From: Clostridiales bacterium
GTDB lineage: Bacteria; Bacillota; Clostridia; Oscillospirales; Acutalibacteraceae
NCBI GenBank assembly: GCA_019416395.1
Contig: DXXH01000023.1
Location: 1 to 18,337 of the forward strand
DNA: 18,337 bases
Direction of reading: 5' to 3'
Below the pieces are notes generated by a model. It worked only from the letters and a program-made list of their open reading frames with translations. It made no database searches and was not told the DNA's origin. Shown piece by piece: positions 7,660-16,215 of this stretch. The first letter of the stretch is position 1. Each line of letters starts with the position of its first letter. Position numbers and translations under genes: made by a program.

Positions 7660-8711
7660 ACCCGTTCCCCCTTGGCGGCCAGCAGCAGCTTTGCCACCAA
7701 CTCGTCCAAAATGATCCGCTGGTCCAGCTTGGACCCCTTCAAGGCCAAATCCGCTTCCAAAAGCAGGTGAAGGCTCTCCCGGACCACCTGGTTAGACACC
7801 CCTTTGCTGTTGCGTTGGGCATTGCGCAACCGGAAATCTTTGCCCTTGTAATCCCCATATTGGGCAGCATCTTCGTAGGTATATCCACTCTCCTGAGCAA
7901 CCCGCACCCGGTACATATCCAGATAGGAGGCCCCCAGCGCCCCTAAAATGGCAACCGGGTCTTCCCGCTGGTAAAAGAGAACGTCCAGCAAACCATAAGC
8001 TGTTTCGTAATTTCCAGCCACCAGGGCCTTGGCCAGCAGGAACACCGTGGTCTCCATGGACTTCGCCACCAGCTCCTCGATCATCTGCCCGGTGATCTCC
8101 ACTTCACCCTGGCCCAATGCATAGGCACAAAGCTTGTCCATCTCATTGCCCAAGGCGGTCAGATCCAGGCCCGCATACTCCAACAGCTTTTGCCCATTTT
8201 GCCGGGACAGGACACAGCCCGCTTTTTCCGCTTCCCGGGAAAGGAACCGCAACAGTTCTGACTGGCTTCTTCGTTCACAGAACACCACTGTGCCCTGTTC
8301 TTCCGCCTGCTTTAGAAACTTTTTCCACTTTGAGGACTTCTTCCCGTCAAAATCCAGCGTGGGATACCAGAACACCAGGGTGGTGCTTTCCGGGGAAAGC
8401 TCCCACAGTTCGTATAACTTGTCCAGATCCTGGGAATTCTTCGTCTCCACGTCGTAATCCGCCACGCTGACGCACTTCCGGTCGGCAAAAAAAGGAAGAG
8501 CCTGAGCGGCGTCTCCCACGCTGTCCAGCGAGGACTCGTCGCTAAAGGCCTGATTGTTAAACTCTGGAAATGTTTCCCCAGCCGCCCGCTTAATGAGTTG
8601 CTGTGCCAGCCGCTTCACCAGATATTTTTCCTCTCCGGCCACCACGAACAAACCTCCCAATTCTCCGGAAGCCATTCGCTTTTTCAGCCCGCTTTCGTCA
8701 ACGGTAGGCAT
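7656..8711 (-). CDS. holA: DNA polymerase III delta subunit
   Basis: A 351-residue clamp-loader subunit that opens the beta sliding clamp in the replisome. The start is ATG at 8711, with GGAGGG nine bases upstream; an open frame upstream is only the antisense-like overlap with comEC. The N-terminal part has LFVVAGEEKYLVKRLAQQL (20-38), the equivalent of the GDExxL segment, then the AAA+-like core with LVFWYPTLDFDGKKSSKWK. The middle has YAGLDLTALGNEMDKLCAYA, a reliable delta signature, and the C-terminal collar region includes FRLRNAQRNSKG. The start shares one base with the comEC stop (TGATG), and the stop overlaps the Toprim gene by four bases. The comEC-holA order is common in Firmicutes. 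Confidence 0.93.
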   Translation of the reverse strand: MPTVDESGLKKRMASGELGGLFVVAGEEKYLVKRLAQQLIKRAAGETFPEFNNQAFSDESSLDSVGDAAQALPFFADRKCVSVADYDVETKNSQDLDKLYELWELSPESTTLVFWYPTLDFDGKKSSKWKKFLKQAEEQGTVVFCERRSQSELLRFLSREAEKAGCVLSRQNGQKLLEYAGLDLTALGNEMDKLCAYALGQGEVEITGQMIEELVAKSMETTVFLLAKALVAGNYETAYGLLDVLFYQREDPVAILGALGASYLDMYRVRVAQESGYTYEDAAQYGDYKGKDFRLRNAQRNSKGVSNQVVRESLHLLLEADLALKGSKLDQRIILDELVAKLLLAAKGERV

Positions 8712-10999
8712 CAGCTTTCCCTCCTCGCTGTCACTTTCCCTGACGGGGCGATCTCCACCGCCAGGCTGCCATCTTCCACCGGCAGGATCAGGCCTTCCCC
8801 TTCTTGGGAAAAGGTCCACCCCTGACCGTTTTCTCCTATTATAGCATCGGTCTGCCAAACAGACAACGAAGAATTTACCCGGGTCTGGTCCTGGTTGGTG
8901 AACAGCACCTGGCAGCTTTGACGATCCGCCGCATTCCATTCCACCACCACGTCCACTCCATTCACGGTCAGCCGCAACCCTTCCCAACGGGGCAGAATCT
9001 GGGCGGTGATCTCTCCCAAAACCGGGAAACTTTCTCCCGCCGAAAGAAAAGACCAGTCCGCTCCTTGGCCGGCTAACTCCAAATCCCGGCCCACATAGGC
9101 GTCTTCCGGCAGCACCAGCGTCTCCACCCCATATTCTTCCAAAACCTGAACCGCTCCCTCGCGGGCGTCCGAATCCCCTGCGGGCAAACACAGGGTTTCC
9201 ACCTCTCTCACCGCGTGACGCTGAAGGATTTGACTGACAGCTCCCGTCTGAAACCCGCCAATGGACAACACCGCCGCTTTGCCGTTTTGCACCAGCACCA
9301 CGCAGGAAGCGCCTTCCTCATAGGGAACAACAAACACCCCTTTGTCCTGGTCAAGCCACCCCTGTAGCGTTCCACCGAACAACACCAAAACCGCCATGCA
9401 CCCGGCGATGACCGCCCGTAAAGGCCGGTCTTTCCCCACAAGCCCACCAACCATCAACAGGAACAGCAAACCAACCGTAACCGTCAGCCCGATTCCATTG
9501 GTCAGCGGCAGGAACATCCCCTTCCATTGGGAGAGAAATTGGGCAATCCACAACAACAGCCGGGCACTCCAACCACCCAGCCACACAAAAGGCGCCGCCA
9601 GCGGAGCCGTGGAGGGGAGCAGGGTGAGAAAAGCCCCGCAAAAAGACAGGTACACAAGGGCTGTTCCCGGGAAGATCATCAGAAAATTGGCCAAGGGCAG
9701 CAACAGGGGAAACCCGCCGAATACTCCCAACTGTACGGGAAAAGTACCCAGCAAAGCGGAAGCGGTAGCTCCCAGTGAAGAGGCCACCGACTTCCACAAC
9801 TTTCTTCCCAAACCCGTAAGCCGTTCCCCCAGGAAAAAGTGATACAAAGGGCGGTAAAGCAATACAATCCCCAAGGTGGCTGTCACAGACAAGGCAAACC
9901 CCAAATCCCCACCAGCAAAGGGGTTCCCGGCACACACCACCAATACAGCCAGTCCCAGGGAATTCAGGCCGTCTGACCTGCGCCCAAAGGAATCCGCCAG
10001 AAGGAGCACTCCATACATCACGGCGCCCCGGCTTGCGGAAGGCTGGAATCCGGAAAGCAACAAAAATAGGAACAGGAAAATTCCCGTGAGAAAGTTCCCT
10101 ACCGCTTTCCGAATGGGAAAACGCTTGAGGAACAATTGCAGGAATCCCGCCAATACCGTCATATGCAATCCGGACACCACCAGGATATGGGACACTCCCA
10201 GCTGCCGGAATTGGCTGAGATCCTCTTCTGAAATCCCGCTGCTATCTCCCAGCACCATGGCTTTCATCAACCCGGATTCCTGCCGGGGCAGCAAACGATC
10301 CAGCTCCCTGCCTATTTGATACCGTACCTGCACCAGAAGTTCTCCTGGGGACAAGGTCTCTGTTTCCTCTACCACGATTCCTTCGTATTGAGACAGGTAA
10401 CCCCCTGCTTGATAACCATCGGCCAACCGGGAATTCAGTGTGGAGTACAGCCCGCCACCGGAATCGAACGCATAAAAGGTGACGGCGCATTCTACCCGGT
10501 CATAGGGTTGGCAGGCCAACGGCAGAGAAGCCGACATCCGCAGAACAAATGGTTCTGTTTCCTGAATTTCCCCTTCTTCCGGCCCCAGGCCTTCCACCCG
10601 GATTTTATAATAATACCGGTGGTATCGTTCCTCAGGATATTCCAGCACTTGGCCCCGTATTTGAAGCCGCTCCCCTGCTAGGCTTTGAAGAGGGTCCAGT
10701 TTCTGCCATCCCAAAACCCACATGCTGCAAAACACTCCCGCCACGGACAAAGCCAGAGCTGCCCAGAACAAGCCCCGGGAAACAGAAAGAGCCTTCGGGG
10801 AAGCTCCCAAAAGCTCTTTCATCGAACGGTATTTTTTCAATCCCGAAATCACGTTCCACAGAACACGGCCCAAAGCCATTGCACAGGCTCCACCCAGGCA
10901 CAGCAAAGCCAGGACCTGAGCAGTTCCAGGTCCCAGCGCTGCGCACAACACCAGAGCCGCATAAGCGGAAAATCCCAGCAGGGCAAAAGGCCTTACCAC
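8711..10999 (-). CDS. comEC: ComEC/Rec2-family DNA uptake channel, degenerate C-terminal domain
   Basis: A 762-residue polytopic membrane protein. Order: N-terminal hydrophobic segments (about 5-100), an extracytoplasmic OB-like domain (about 105-220), then the competence domain with VSHILVVSGLHMTVLAGF (269-286), SASRGAVMYG (321-330) and GGDLGFALSVTATLGI (363-378), and many membrane helices to about 545. ComEC carries single-stranded DNA into the cytoplasm during transformation. The C-terminal metallo-beta-lactamase-like region (550-762) lacks its metal motifs: where GQGD and HxDxDH would be expected, it has YEEGASC (560-566) and LPAGDSDAREGA (605-616). The start is GTG at 10999, three bases after the phosphoribosyltransferase stop and without a clear SD, so it is probably translationally coupled. 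No other competence genes are in the window. Confidence 0.9.
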   Translation of the reverse strand: MVRPFALLGFSAYAALVLCAALGPGTAQVLALLCLGGACAMALGRVLWNVISGLKKYRSMKELLGASPKALSVSRGLFWAALALSVAGVFCSMWVLGWQKLDPLQSLAGERLQIRGQVLEYPEERYHRYYYKIRVEGLGPEEGEIQETEPFVLRMSASLPLACQPYDRVECAVTFYAFDSGGGLYSTLNSRLADGYQAGGYLSQYEGIVVEETETLSPGELLVQVRYQIGRELDRLLPRQESGLMKAMVLGDSSGISEEDLSQFRQLGVSHILVVSGLHMTVLAGFLQLFLKRFPIRKAVGNFLTGIFLFLFLLLSGFQPSASRGAVMYGVLLLADSFGRRSDGLNSLGLAVLVVCAGNPFAGGDLGFALSVTATLGIVLLYRPLYHFFLGERLTGLGRKLWKSVASSLGATASALLGTFPVQLGVFGGFPLLLPLANFLMIFPGTALVYLSFCGAFLTLLPSTAPLAAPFVWLGGWSARLLLWIAQFLSQWKGMFLPLTNGIGLTVTVGLLFLLMVGGLVGKDRPLRAVIAGCMAVLVLFGGTLQGWLDQDKGVFVVPYEEGASCVVLVQNGKAAVLSIGGFQTGAVSQILQRHAVREVETLCLPAGDSDAREGAVQVLEEYGVETLVLPEDAYVGRDLELAGQGADWSFLSAGESFPVLGEITAQILPRWEGLRLTVNGVDVVVEWNAADRQSCQVLFTNQDQTRVNSSLSVWQTDAIIGENGQGWTFSQEGEGLILPVEDGSLAVEIAPSGKVTARRES

Positions 11000-11002
11000 C
11001 GC

Positions 11003-11542
11003 TTACTTAAAAAACAGAGGCAGGGGCTCCAGATAGATGATGTCCGTCCGGTCCTTTGCATCGCCTTCCGCCAACACGCAGGCTTTCCCCACTACCTTGC
11101 CGCCAATGGCATGCAGCAGTTCTTCCATAGCTGCCAACGATTCACCAGTAGAAATCACGTCGTCCACTATCAAGATGCGCTTTCCTTTCAGGTTTTCGCA
11201 ATCCGCTTTGGAAAGATACAGCTTCTGTACATGATCGGTGGTAATGGATTTCACTTCCACATGAATGGGATCCTCCATATAGGCTTTTACGCCTTTCCGG
11301 GCCACCACATAATTCCGGCAGCCGATACGGGCCATTTCATACGCCAGAGGAATCCCCTTGGATTCGGCCGTCACAATCACGTCATGCTCGGGGCATTTTT
11401 CCATCAATGCCTGCGCTGTTTTCTCCGTGATTTCCACGTCGCTGAACATGACAAATCCAGCAATATCCATATGTTCGTCGATGGGGCAGATGGGAAGTTC
11501 CCGCTCACACCCCGCGATCTTCATCTTATACACTTCTCCCAT
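11003..11542 (-). CDS. Purine-type phosphoribosyltransferase (Apt-like)
   Basis: A 179-residue cytoplasmic PRTase. ATG at 11542 is chosen because GGAGG lies seven bases upstream; an upstream in-frame TTG falls in the tandem repeat and is unlikely. The PRPP-binding loop LIVDDVISTGES (124-135) is perfect. VTAESKGIPLAYEMA (58-72) and the ARKGVKAYME segment resemble adenine/xanthine phosphoribosyltransferases of COG0503. It would make a nucleotide from a free base and PRPP (purine salvage), but adenine cannot be separated from xanthine or hypoxanthine by eye. The gene starts immediately after the 79-bp tandem repeat, so the array forms its 5' leader if it is read from the upstream operon promoter. 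The stop is three bases before the comEC start. Confidence 0.85.
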   Translation of the reverse strand: MGEVYKMKIAGCERELPICPIDEHMDIAGFVMFSDVEITEKTAQALMEKCPEHDVIVTAESKGIPLAYEMARIGCRNYVVARKGVKAYMEDPIHVEVKSITTDHVQKLYLSKADCENLKGKRILIVDDVISTGESLAAMEELLHAIGGKVVGKACVLAEGDAKDRTDIIYLEPLPLFFK

Positions 11543-11561
11543 AATTCTTTCCTCCATTCCG

Positions 11562-11935
11562 CCCAGTGCCTGGGTTCTCAATTCGCGCCTAGGGCAGCTC
11601 GCTTTGCTCGTGCTGTGCTGGACGTTAGCTCGCGTCCGCGCCCAGTGCCTGGGTTTTTAATTCGCACCTAGGGCAGCCCGCTTCGCTCGTGCTGTTCTGG
11701 ACGTTAGCTCGCGTCCGCGCCCAGTGCCTGGGTTTTTAATTCGCGCCTAGGGCAGCTCGCTTCGCTCGTGCTGCTCTGGACGTTAGCTCACGTCCGCGCC
11801 CAGTGCCTGGGTTTTTAATTCGCGCCTGGGGCAGCTCGCTTCGCTCATGCTGTTCTGGACGTTAGCTCACGTCCGCACACAGTGCCTGGGCTTTTAATTC
11901 GCGCCTAGGGCAGCTCGCTTCGCTCGTGCTGTGCT
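11562..11935. repeat. Tandem array of a 79-bp unit, 4.7 copies
   Basis: Copies begin at 11562, 11641, 11720, 11799 and 11878, so the period is exactly 79 in all four intervals. The fifth copy ends after about 58 bases. Each unit contains CCCAG-TGC-CTGGG followed by TTTTTAATT (TTCTCAATT in copy 1), then GCGCCTAGGGCAG, the GC-rich GCTCGCTTCGCTCG, and GGACGT-TAGCTC-ACGTCC or its variant GGACGT-TAGCTC-GCGTCC. Copies differ at only a few positions. 79 is not a multiple of three, and no frame stays open across the array, so it is non-coding. It fills most of the gap between the HIT and phosphoribosyltransferase genes, both on the minus strand. There are no unique spacers, so it is not CRISPR. Function unknown: candidates are a structured leader or an intrinsic repeat expanded by slippage. 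Confidence 0.96.
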
Positions 11936-11960
11936 AAAATCCCGGGCGCTCTTTTTCACA

Positions 11961-12314
11961 TTACGCTTCCGGCGGGAAAGGCGGCCAGCCCATTTTGCGT
12001 TTTCCCAGCAAGTGGAAATGAAGATGCTGCACCGTCTGCATGCCGTCCTTGCCACAGTTATTGACCACCCGGAAACCATTTTCCAAGCCCAGATCCTTAG
12101 CAATCTTAGGAATCGCCTCAAAAACCTTGGCTACCAGCCCGCTGTTCTCCGGAGTGATCTCCATTGCAGAGCTGATATGCTCCTTGGGGATCACCAACAC
12201 GTGCACAGGGGCCTGGGGATCCTGGTCGTAAAAAGCGATCACATCGTCGTCCTCATAGGCGATCTTGGAAGGGATCTGCCCCAGAGCAATTTTACAAAAA
12301 ATGCAGTCAGTCAT
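11961..12314 (-). CDS. HIT-family nucleotide hydrolase (Hint/HinT-like)
   Basis: A 117-residue histidine-triad protein. The start is ATG at 12314, with AGAAAGGAG about eight bases upstream. The catalytic motif QTVQHLHFHLLG (93-104) contains the triad H97, H99 and H101. The N terminus TDCIFCKIALGQIPSKI has the C4/C7 pair that often binds zinc with His46 (PKEHI). The length is normal for Hint proteins, which cleave phosphoramidate bonds of adenosine nucleotides, including aminoacyl-adenylates. It lies 79 bases downstream of alaS, so a housekeeping link to stray aminoacyl-AMP is plausible but not shown. A 79-bp tandem repeat array starts 26 bases after its stop. Confidence 0.92.
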   Translation of the reverse strand: MTDCIFCKIALGQIPSKIAYEDDDVIAFYDQDPQAPVHVLVIPKEHISSAMEITPENSGLVAKVFEAIPKIAKDLGLENGFRVVNNCGKDGMQTVQHLHFHLLGKRKMGWPPFPPEA

Positions 12315-12393
12315 AAAAATACTCCTTTCTGAAAATTGTATAAAATCTGATTTCCACCCTTGCCTGGAACACACGGGCGGATTCAAACAACCC

Positions 12394-15024
12394 TTAGCCG
12401 ATCTGTTTTTTCACCAGCTCCGGTACAGCGGCAAGAGCATCGTCCAACTTGGATTGGTCTTTGGCGCCAGCCATGGCGAAATCGGGACGCCCGCCACCGT
12501 TGCCGCCGCAAAGCTGGGCCACTTCTTTCACCAACACTCCGGCCTTCAAGCCCTTTTCCTGAGCGGGCTTGCTGCACACTGCCGCCAGAGTGGCCTTGCC
12601 GTCGCTCACGCCGGCAAACACAGCCACAATGGCTTCCGGCCGCTCCTTAGCCTTGTCGCACAAAGCCCGCAGAGCGTCCCCACCGGTACCGGAAAGCAGA
12701 GCATACACCACTTTTACGCCTTCCACTTCCTGGGCATTCTGGAACACGCCTTCTAACCGGTTGGAAGCCAGCTTGGAGTTCAGAGCGTCGATTTCCTTGT
12801 CCTTTTCCTTGGCTTCCGCCATCATCTGCCGGGCATGCATGGGCAGCTCCATGGGATTGGCCACTTTCATCGCCTGGGCAGTTTCCCGCAGCGTAGCCGC
12901 CTGGGTGCCCAGCATCTCCAATACGCCGGTGCCGGTAACGCCTTCAATACGACGCACACCGGAAGCTACCGAAGATTCGGAAACGATCTTAAACAGCCCC
13001 AACCGAGCGGTATTGTCCATATGGGTACCGCCGCAGAATTCCTTGGAGAAGCCGTCTTCTACCGACACTACCCGGACCACGTCTCCATACTTTTCGCCAA
13101 ACAAAGCCATAGCGCCGCTCTGCCGGGCTTCCTCGATGGGCATTTCCACCATGGAAACCGGCACGCCTTTCAGGATCTCCTGGTTGACCAGCAGTTCTAC
13201 CTGAGCCAACTCTTCGGGAGTTAAGGCGGAGAAATGGGTGAAGTCAAACCGCACATGGTACTCGTTAACAAGCTGTCCGGCCTGCTCCACGTGGTTGCCC
13301 AGCACCTTCCGCAGCGCCGCCTGAAGCAGGTGGGCAGCGGTGTGATTGCGCATAATGGAGCTCCGCCGCAGATCGTCCACCTTGGCCTTCAGAGAATCCC
13401 CCACGTTCAAGGTGCCCTCGCTGACCACAGCACGGTGCAGGTATACCCCCTCATGCTTGGTGGTGTCGATCACGTCTACAGAAACGCCTTCCGCTTCCAG
13501 CATGCCGCTGTCGCCAACCTGGCCGCCGCCTTCTCCATAGAATGGCGTCTGATCCAACACCACGGACACTTCGGAACCTTCAGGAGCAGATTCCACCCGC
13601 TGGCCGCCTTGGATAATGGCAATCACCTTGCCGTTGCTTTCCATGGTTTCATAGCCAGTAAACACGGTAGGTTCCAGGCCAGCCGCGGCGGTGTTCTCTC
13701 CCTTCCAAGCGTCGGCACCGGCGTCTTTCCGGGCATTCCGGGCACGCTCCCGCTGCTCCTGCATCAGCTGGCGGAACCGCTGCTCGTCCACTTCCATGCC
13801 CCGCTCTGCCAGGATCTCCTTGGTCAGATCCAGGGGGAATCCATAGGTATCGTTCAGCGTAAAGGCATGCTCTCCGGAAAACACCTTGGAATCCGCTTTG
13901 TCGATCAAGGCGTTGAGCAGGGTCAGGCCCTGGTCGATGGTCTTGGAGAAGCTCTCCTCTTCAAAGGCCACAATCTTCTTGATCGTTTCACGCTTCTCCA
14001 CCAGCTCGGGATAAGCGCTTTCGTTCTCCTGGATCACGGTGTCCACCACGTCCTGGAGAAACGCACCCTGGATCCCTAAAAGCTTGCCGTGACGGGAAGC
14101 CCGGCGCAGCAACCGGCGAAGCACATATCCCCGGCCCTCGTTGGAAGGCAGCACACCGTCGCCGATCATGAACACGGTGGAACGGATATGGTCGGTGATC
14201 ACCCGCAGGGAAACGTCCTTCTTGGCGTCATCACCGTAGTGGACCCCGGCAATCTCACAGATCTTCTTCATAATGTTCTGCACGGTATCCACCAGGAACA
14301 GGTTGTCCACGTCCTGCATAACGCAGGCCAACCGCTCCAGGCCCATGCCGGTATCGATATTCTTCTGCACTAGCTCGGTATAGTTGCCCTGGCCATCGTT
14401 GTTGAACTGGGAGAACACCAGGTTCCACACTTCCACAAACCGGTCACAATCGCATCCAACACCGCAAGTGGGCTTGCCGCAGCCATGCTTTTCCCCACGG
14501 TCGAAGTAGATCTCCGAGCAGGGGCCGCAAGGACCGGAGCCGTGCTCCCAGAAATTGTCCTCTTTGCCCAGGCGCTTCATGTGGCTCTCTTCCACACCGA
14601 TCTCCTTGGTCCAGATATTCCAGGCCTCGTCGTCATTTTCATACACGGAAATGTACAGCTTCTCTTTGGGCATCTCCAGCACCTTGGTGAAGAACTCCCA
14701 AGCAAAGGAAATGGCTTCCCGCTTGAAATAATCGCCAAAGGAGAAATTGCCCAGCATCTCAAAATAGGTGCCGTGACGGTCGGTATAGCCCACGTTTTCA
14801 ATGTCGCCAGTGCGGATGCACTTTTGGCAGGTGGTCACACGCCGCCGGGGGGGAGTGACTTCCCCAGTGAAATACTTCTTCATGGGTGCCATGCCGGAGT
14901 TGATCAGCAGCAGGCTGTTATCCCCCTGGGGGATCAGCGAAAAGCTGGGCAGCCGCAAATGCTCTTTGGATTCAAAAAACTCCAGGTATTTTTCTCTCAG
15001 TTCGTTTAACCCTGTCCATTGCAT
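12394..15024 (-). CDS. alaS: Alanyl-tRNA synthetase
   Basis: An 876-residue enzyme that charges tRNA-Ala and hydrolyses mischarged Ser/Gly-tRNA. The class II aminoacylation domain covers about 1-250 (INSGMAPMKKYF, the RHGTYFEMLGNFSFGDYF region, GPCGPCSEIYFDRG, GMGLERLACV), then the tRNA-recognition domain. The editing domain carries the zinc motif HTAAH (H561, H565) with C664 and H668 in CGGTH. The C-terminal DHHA1 domain ends with CGGNGGGRPDFAMAGA. The length is as expected for bacteria and nothing is missing. The start at 15024 is preceded by AGAGAGG at about 10 bases. It follows the M42 peptidase gene by 49 bases and shares its alanine-type T-box leader. Confidence 0.98.
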   Translation of the reverse strand: MQWTGLNELREKYLEFFESKEHLRLPSFSLIPQGDNSLLLINSGMAPMKKYFTGEVTPPRRRVTTCQKCIRTGDIENVGYTDRHGTYFEMLGNFSFGDYFKREAISFAWEFFTKVLEMPKEKLYISVYENDDEAWNIWTKEIGVEESHMKRLGKEDNFWEHGSGPCGPCSEIYFDRGEKHGCGKPTCGVGCDCDRFVEVWNLVFSQFNNDGQGNYTELVQKNIDTGMGLERLACVMQDVDNLFLVDTVQNIMKKICEIAGVHYGDDAKKDVSLRVITDHIRSTVFMIGDGVLPSNEGRGYVLRRLLRRASRHGKLLGIQGAFLQDVVDTVIQENESAYPELVEKRETIKKIVAFEEESFSKTIDQGLTLLNALIDKADSKVFSGEHAFTLNDTYGFPLDLTKEILAERGMEVDEQRFRQLMQEQRERARNARKDAGADAWKGENTAAAGLEPTVFTGYETMESNGKVIAIIQGGQRVESAPEGSEVSVVLDQTPFYGEGGGQVGDSGMLEAEGVSVDVIDTTKHEGVYLHRAVVSEGTLNVGDSLKAKVDDLRRSSIMRNHTAAHLLQAALRKVLGNHVEQAGQLVNEYHVRFDFTHFSALTPEELAQVELLVNQEILKGVPVSMVEMPIEEARQSGAMALFGEKYGDVVRVVSVEDGFSKEFCGGTHMDNTARLGLFKIVSESSVASGVRRIEGVTGTGVLEMLGTQAATLRETAQAMKVANPMELPMHARQMMAEAKEKDKEIDALNSKLASNRLEGVFQNAQEVEGVKVVYALLSGTGGDALRALCDKAKERPEAIVAVFAGVSDGKATLAAVCSKPAQEKGLKAGVLVKEVAQLCGGNGGGRPDFAMAGAKDQSKLDDALAAVPELVKKQIG

Positions 15025-15073
15025 ATTGATTATCCTCTCTTTTTCATGGGGATTTTCCCCTATCTTTTTTGTT

Positions 15074-16096
15074 TTAAAGGGTGGTGTATTGCCACAAAAG
15101 CTTTAAGGTGTTTTCCGCACCTTCCACGTGGGAACGCTCATACCCATGGGAAGCGTACACGCCGGCGCCGATCAATCCGTGGCGCACGTCATATCCTGCC
15201 CGCAAAGCCGCTTCCGCATCGCTGCCATAGTGTGGATACACGTCCACTGCGTAGGCGGCTCCGGCTGCTTTGGCCGCTTCCACCAGCGCCGTGGTCACTG
15301 TATAGTCGTAAGGCCCGCCGGAATCTTTGGCACAGATGGACACTTCCCGTTCGGTGCAGCGCAGGCCTTCACCCACACAGCCCATATCCACGCTGATCAG
15401 CTCTTCCACATCTTCCGGCACGGACGCAGCCGCCCCGTGGCCCACTTCCTCGTACACGGTAAAGTGGAGATATACTTTCCGCTTGGGGGTGACACCCTGG
15501 TCTTTCAGCTCCTTGGCGTAGGCCAACAAAATGGCGGCGCTGAGCTTATCGTCCAGGAACCGGCTCTTGATGTACCCCGATTCCGTCACCACAGTGCGGG
15601 GATCGAAGCAGACAAAATCTCCTTCGCAAATGCCCAAGGCTCTTGTTTCCTCAGCGGTTTTCACCGGCTGGTCGATGACCACTTCCATACCCGGGAACTT
15701 CCGGTTTTTTCCACCGTATTCCCCATTCACGTGAACAGAGGCGTCATTGAGCTGCAAGCACCCGGTGTACACTCCGTCAAACCGGGTGTAGATGCGGCAA
15801 TTTTCCGTCTCACAGTTTTCCGGCTGCAACCCGCCTACCGGGGAAAGCACCAGCCGTCCGTTACCCTTGATGGACTGGACCACTCCGCCCAGGGTATCCA
15901 CATGAGCCATGAGCAGCAGGCCATGGCCTTCACCCCCCAGGCAGACGGTAACCCCGCCCTTCCGGGTCTTTTGGGGAGCATAACCCAGCCGGCCCAACTC
16001 TGCCATCAAATAATCCGCCGCCCGCTCCGTAAAGCCCGAAGGGCTGTCGATAGCGCAAAGGGATTTTACTTGTTCCACGCAATACGATGTATCCAT
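15074..16096 (-). CDS. M42-family metallo-aminopeptidase
   Basis: A 340-residue cytoplasmic peptidase (glutamyl-aminopeptidase/endoglucanase M family) that removes residues from the N terminus of peptides, usually as a large oligomer. Metal and catalytic residues are visible: H65 in MAHVDT, D182 in SRFLDDK, the E216-E217 pair in YEEVGHG, D237 in ISVDMG and H323 near the end. The start at 16096 is chosen for AAGAAGG eight bases upstream; the frame continues upstream for 21 codons into the T-box leader without a good signal. It is the first gene of the transcript behind the T-box riboswitch, with alaS second. That arrangement suggests peptide turnover is raised together with AlaRS when charged tRNA-Ala runs low. 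Confidence 0.9.
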   Translation of the reverse strand: MDTSYCVEQVKSLCAIDSPSGFTERAADYLMAELGRLGYAPQKTRKGGVTVCLGGEGHGLLLMAHVDTLGGVVQSIKGNGRLVLSPVGGLQPENCETENCRIYTRFDGVYTGCLQLNDASVHVNGEYGGKNRKFPGMEVVIDQPVKTAEETRALGICEGDFVCFDPRTVVTESGYIKSRFLDDKLSAAILLAYAKELKDQGVTPKRKVYLHFTVYEEVGHGAAASVPEDVEELISVDMGCVGEGLRCTEREVSICAKDSGGPYDYTVTTALVEAAKAAGAAYAVDVYPHYGSDAEAALRAGYDVRHGLIGAGVYASHGYERSHVEGAENTLKLLWQYTTL

Positions 16097-16170
16097 TTTC
16101 CCAACCTTCTTTTCCAGTTTCTCAAGTTGTTTCCCGCTGCCCAGCTTCATCAAGTGCAAAAGGCCCGGAT

Positions 16171-16215
16171 AAAAAGATAAGGCTTTTCCACCCCAAACAA
16201 TGGGACGGAAAAGCC
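16171..16215 (-). terminator. Regulated terminator of the T-box leader
   Basis: Minus-strand stem GGCTTTTCC (16215-16207) pairs with GGAAAAGCC (16189-16181) and is followed by TTATCTTTTT (16180-16171). It is mutually exclusive with the antiterminator, because both use the bases just after the T-box sequence. Read-through reaches the M42 start 75 bases downstream. Confidence 0.9.

Noticed and set aside
8712..9191. N-terminal extension of holA to give a 511-residue protein
   Set aside because: The extra residues are comEC sequence read in another frame; the ATG at 8711 has a good SD and begins the standard delta sequence.
10685..11671. Plus-strand open frame opposite comEC and the phosphoribosyltransferase, ending in the tandem repeat
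   Set aside because: It crosses two well-supported minus-strand genes and part of the repeat; no family pattern is visible.
11562..11935. CRISPR array
   Set aside because: The units are contiguous and nearly identical over their entire 79 bases; there are no unique spacers and no cas genes.
12315..12393. Internal promoter before the HIT gene (TATACAAT-like on the minus strand)
   Set aside because: No acceptable -35 box at a normal distance was found; the spacing would be about 21 bases with a poor match.
13234..14079. Plus-strand open frame of 281 codons opposite alaS
   Set aside because: Entirely antisense to the alaS core and editing domains, without family features or a start signal.
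15128..16180. Plus-strand open frame of 350 codons opposite the M42 peptidase
   Set aside because: It is the complement of a clear M42 gene with all its metal ligands; no SD and no recognisable protein family. Long antisense frames are common in GC-rich coding DNA.
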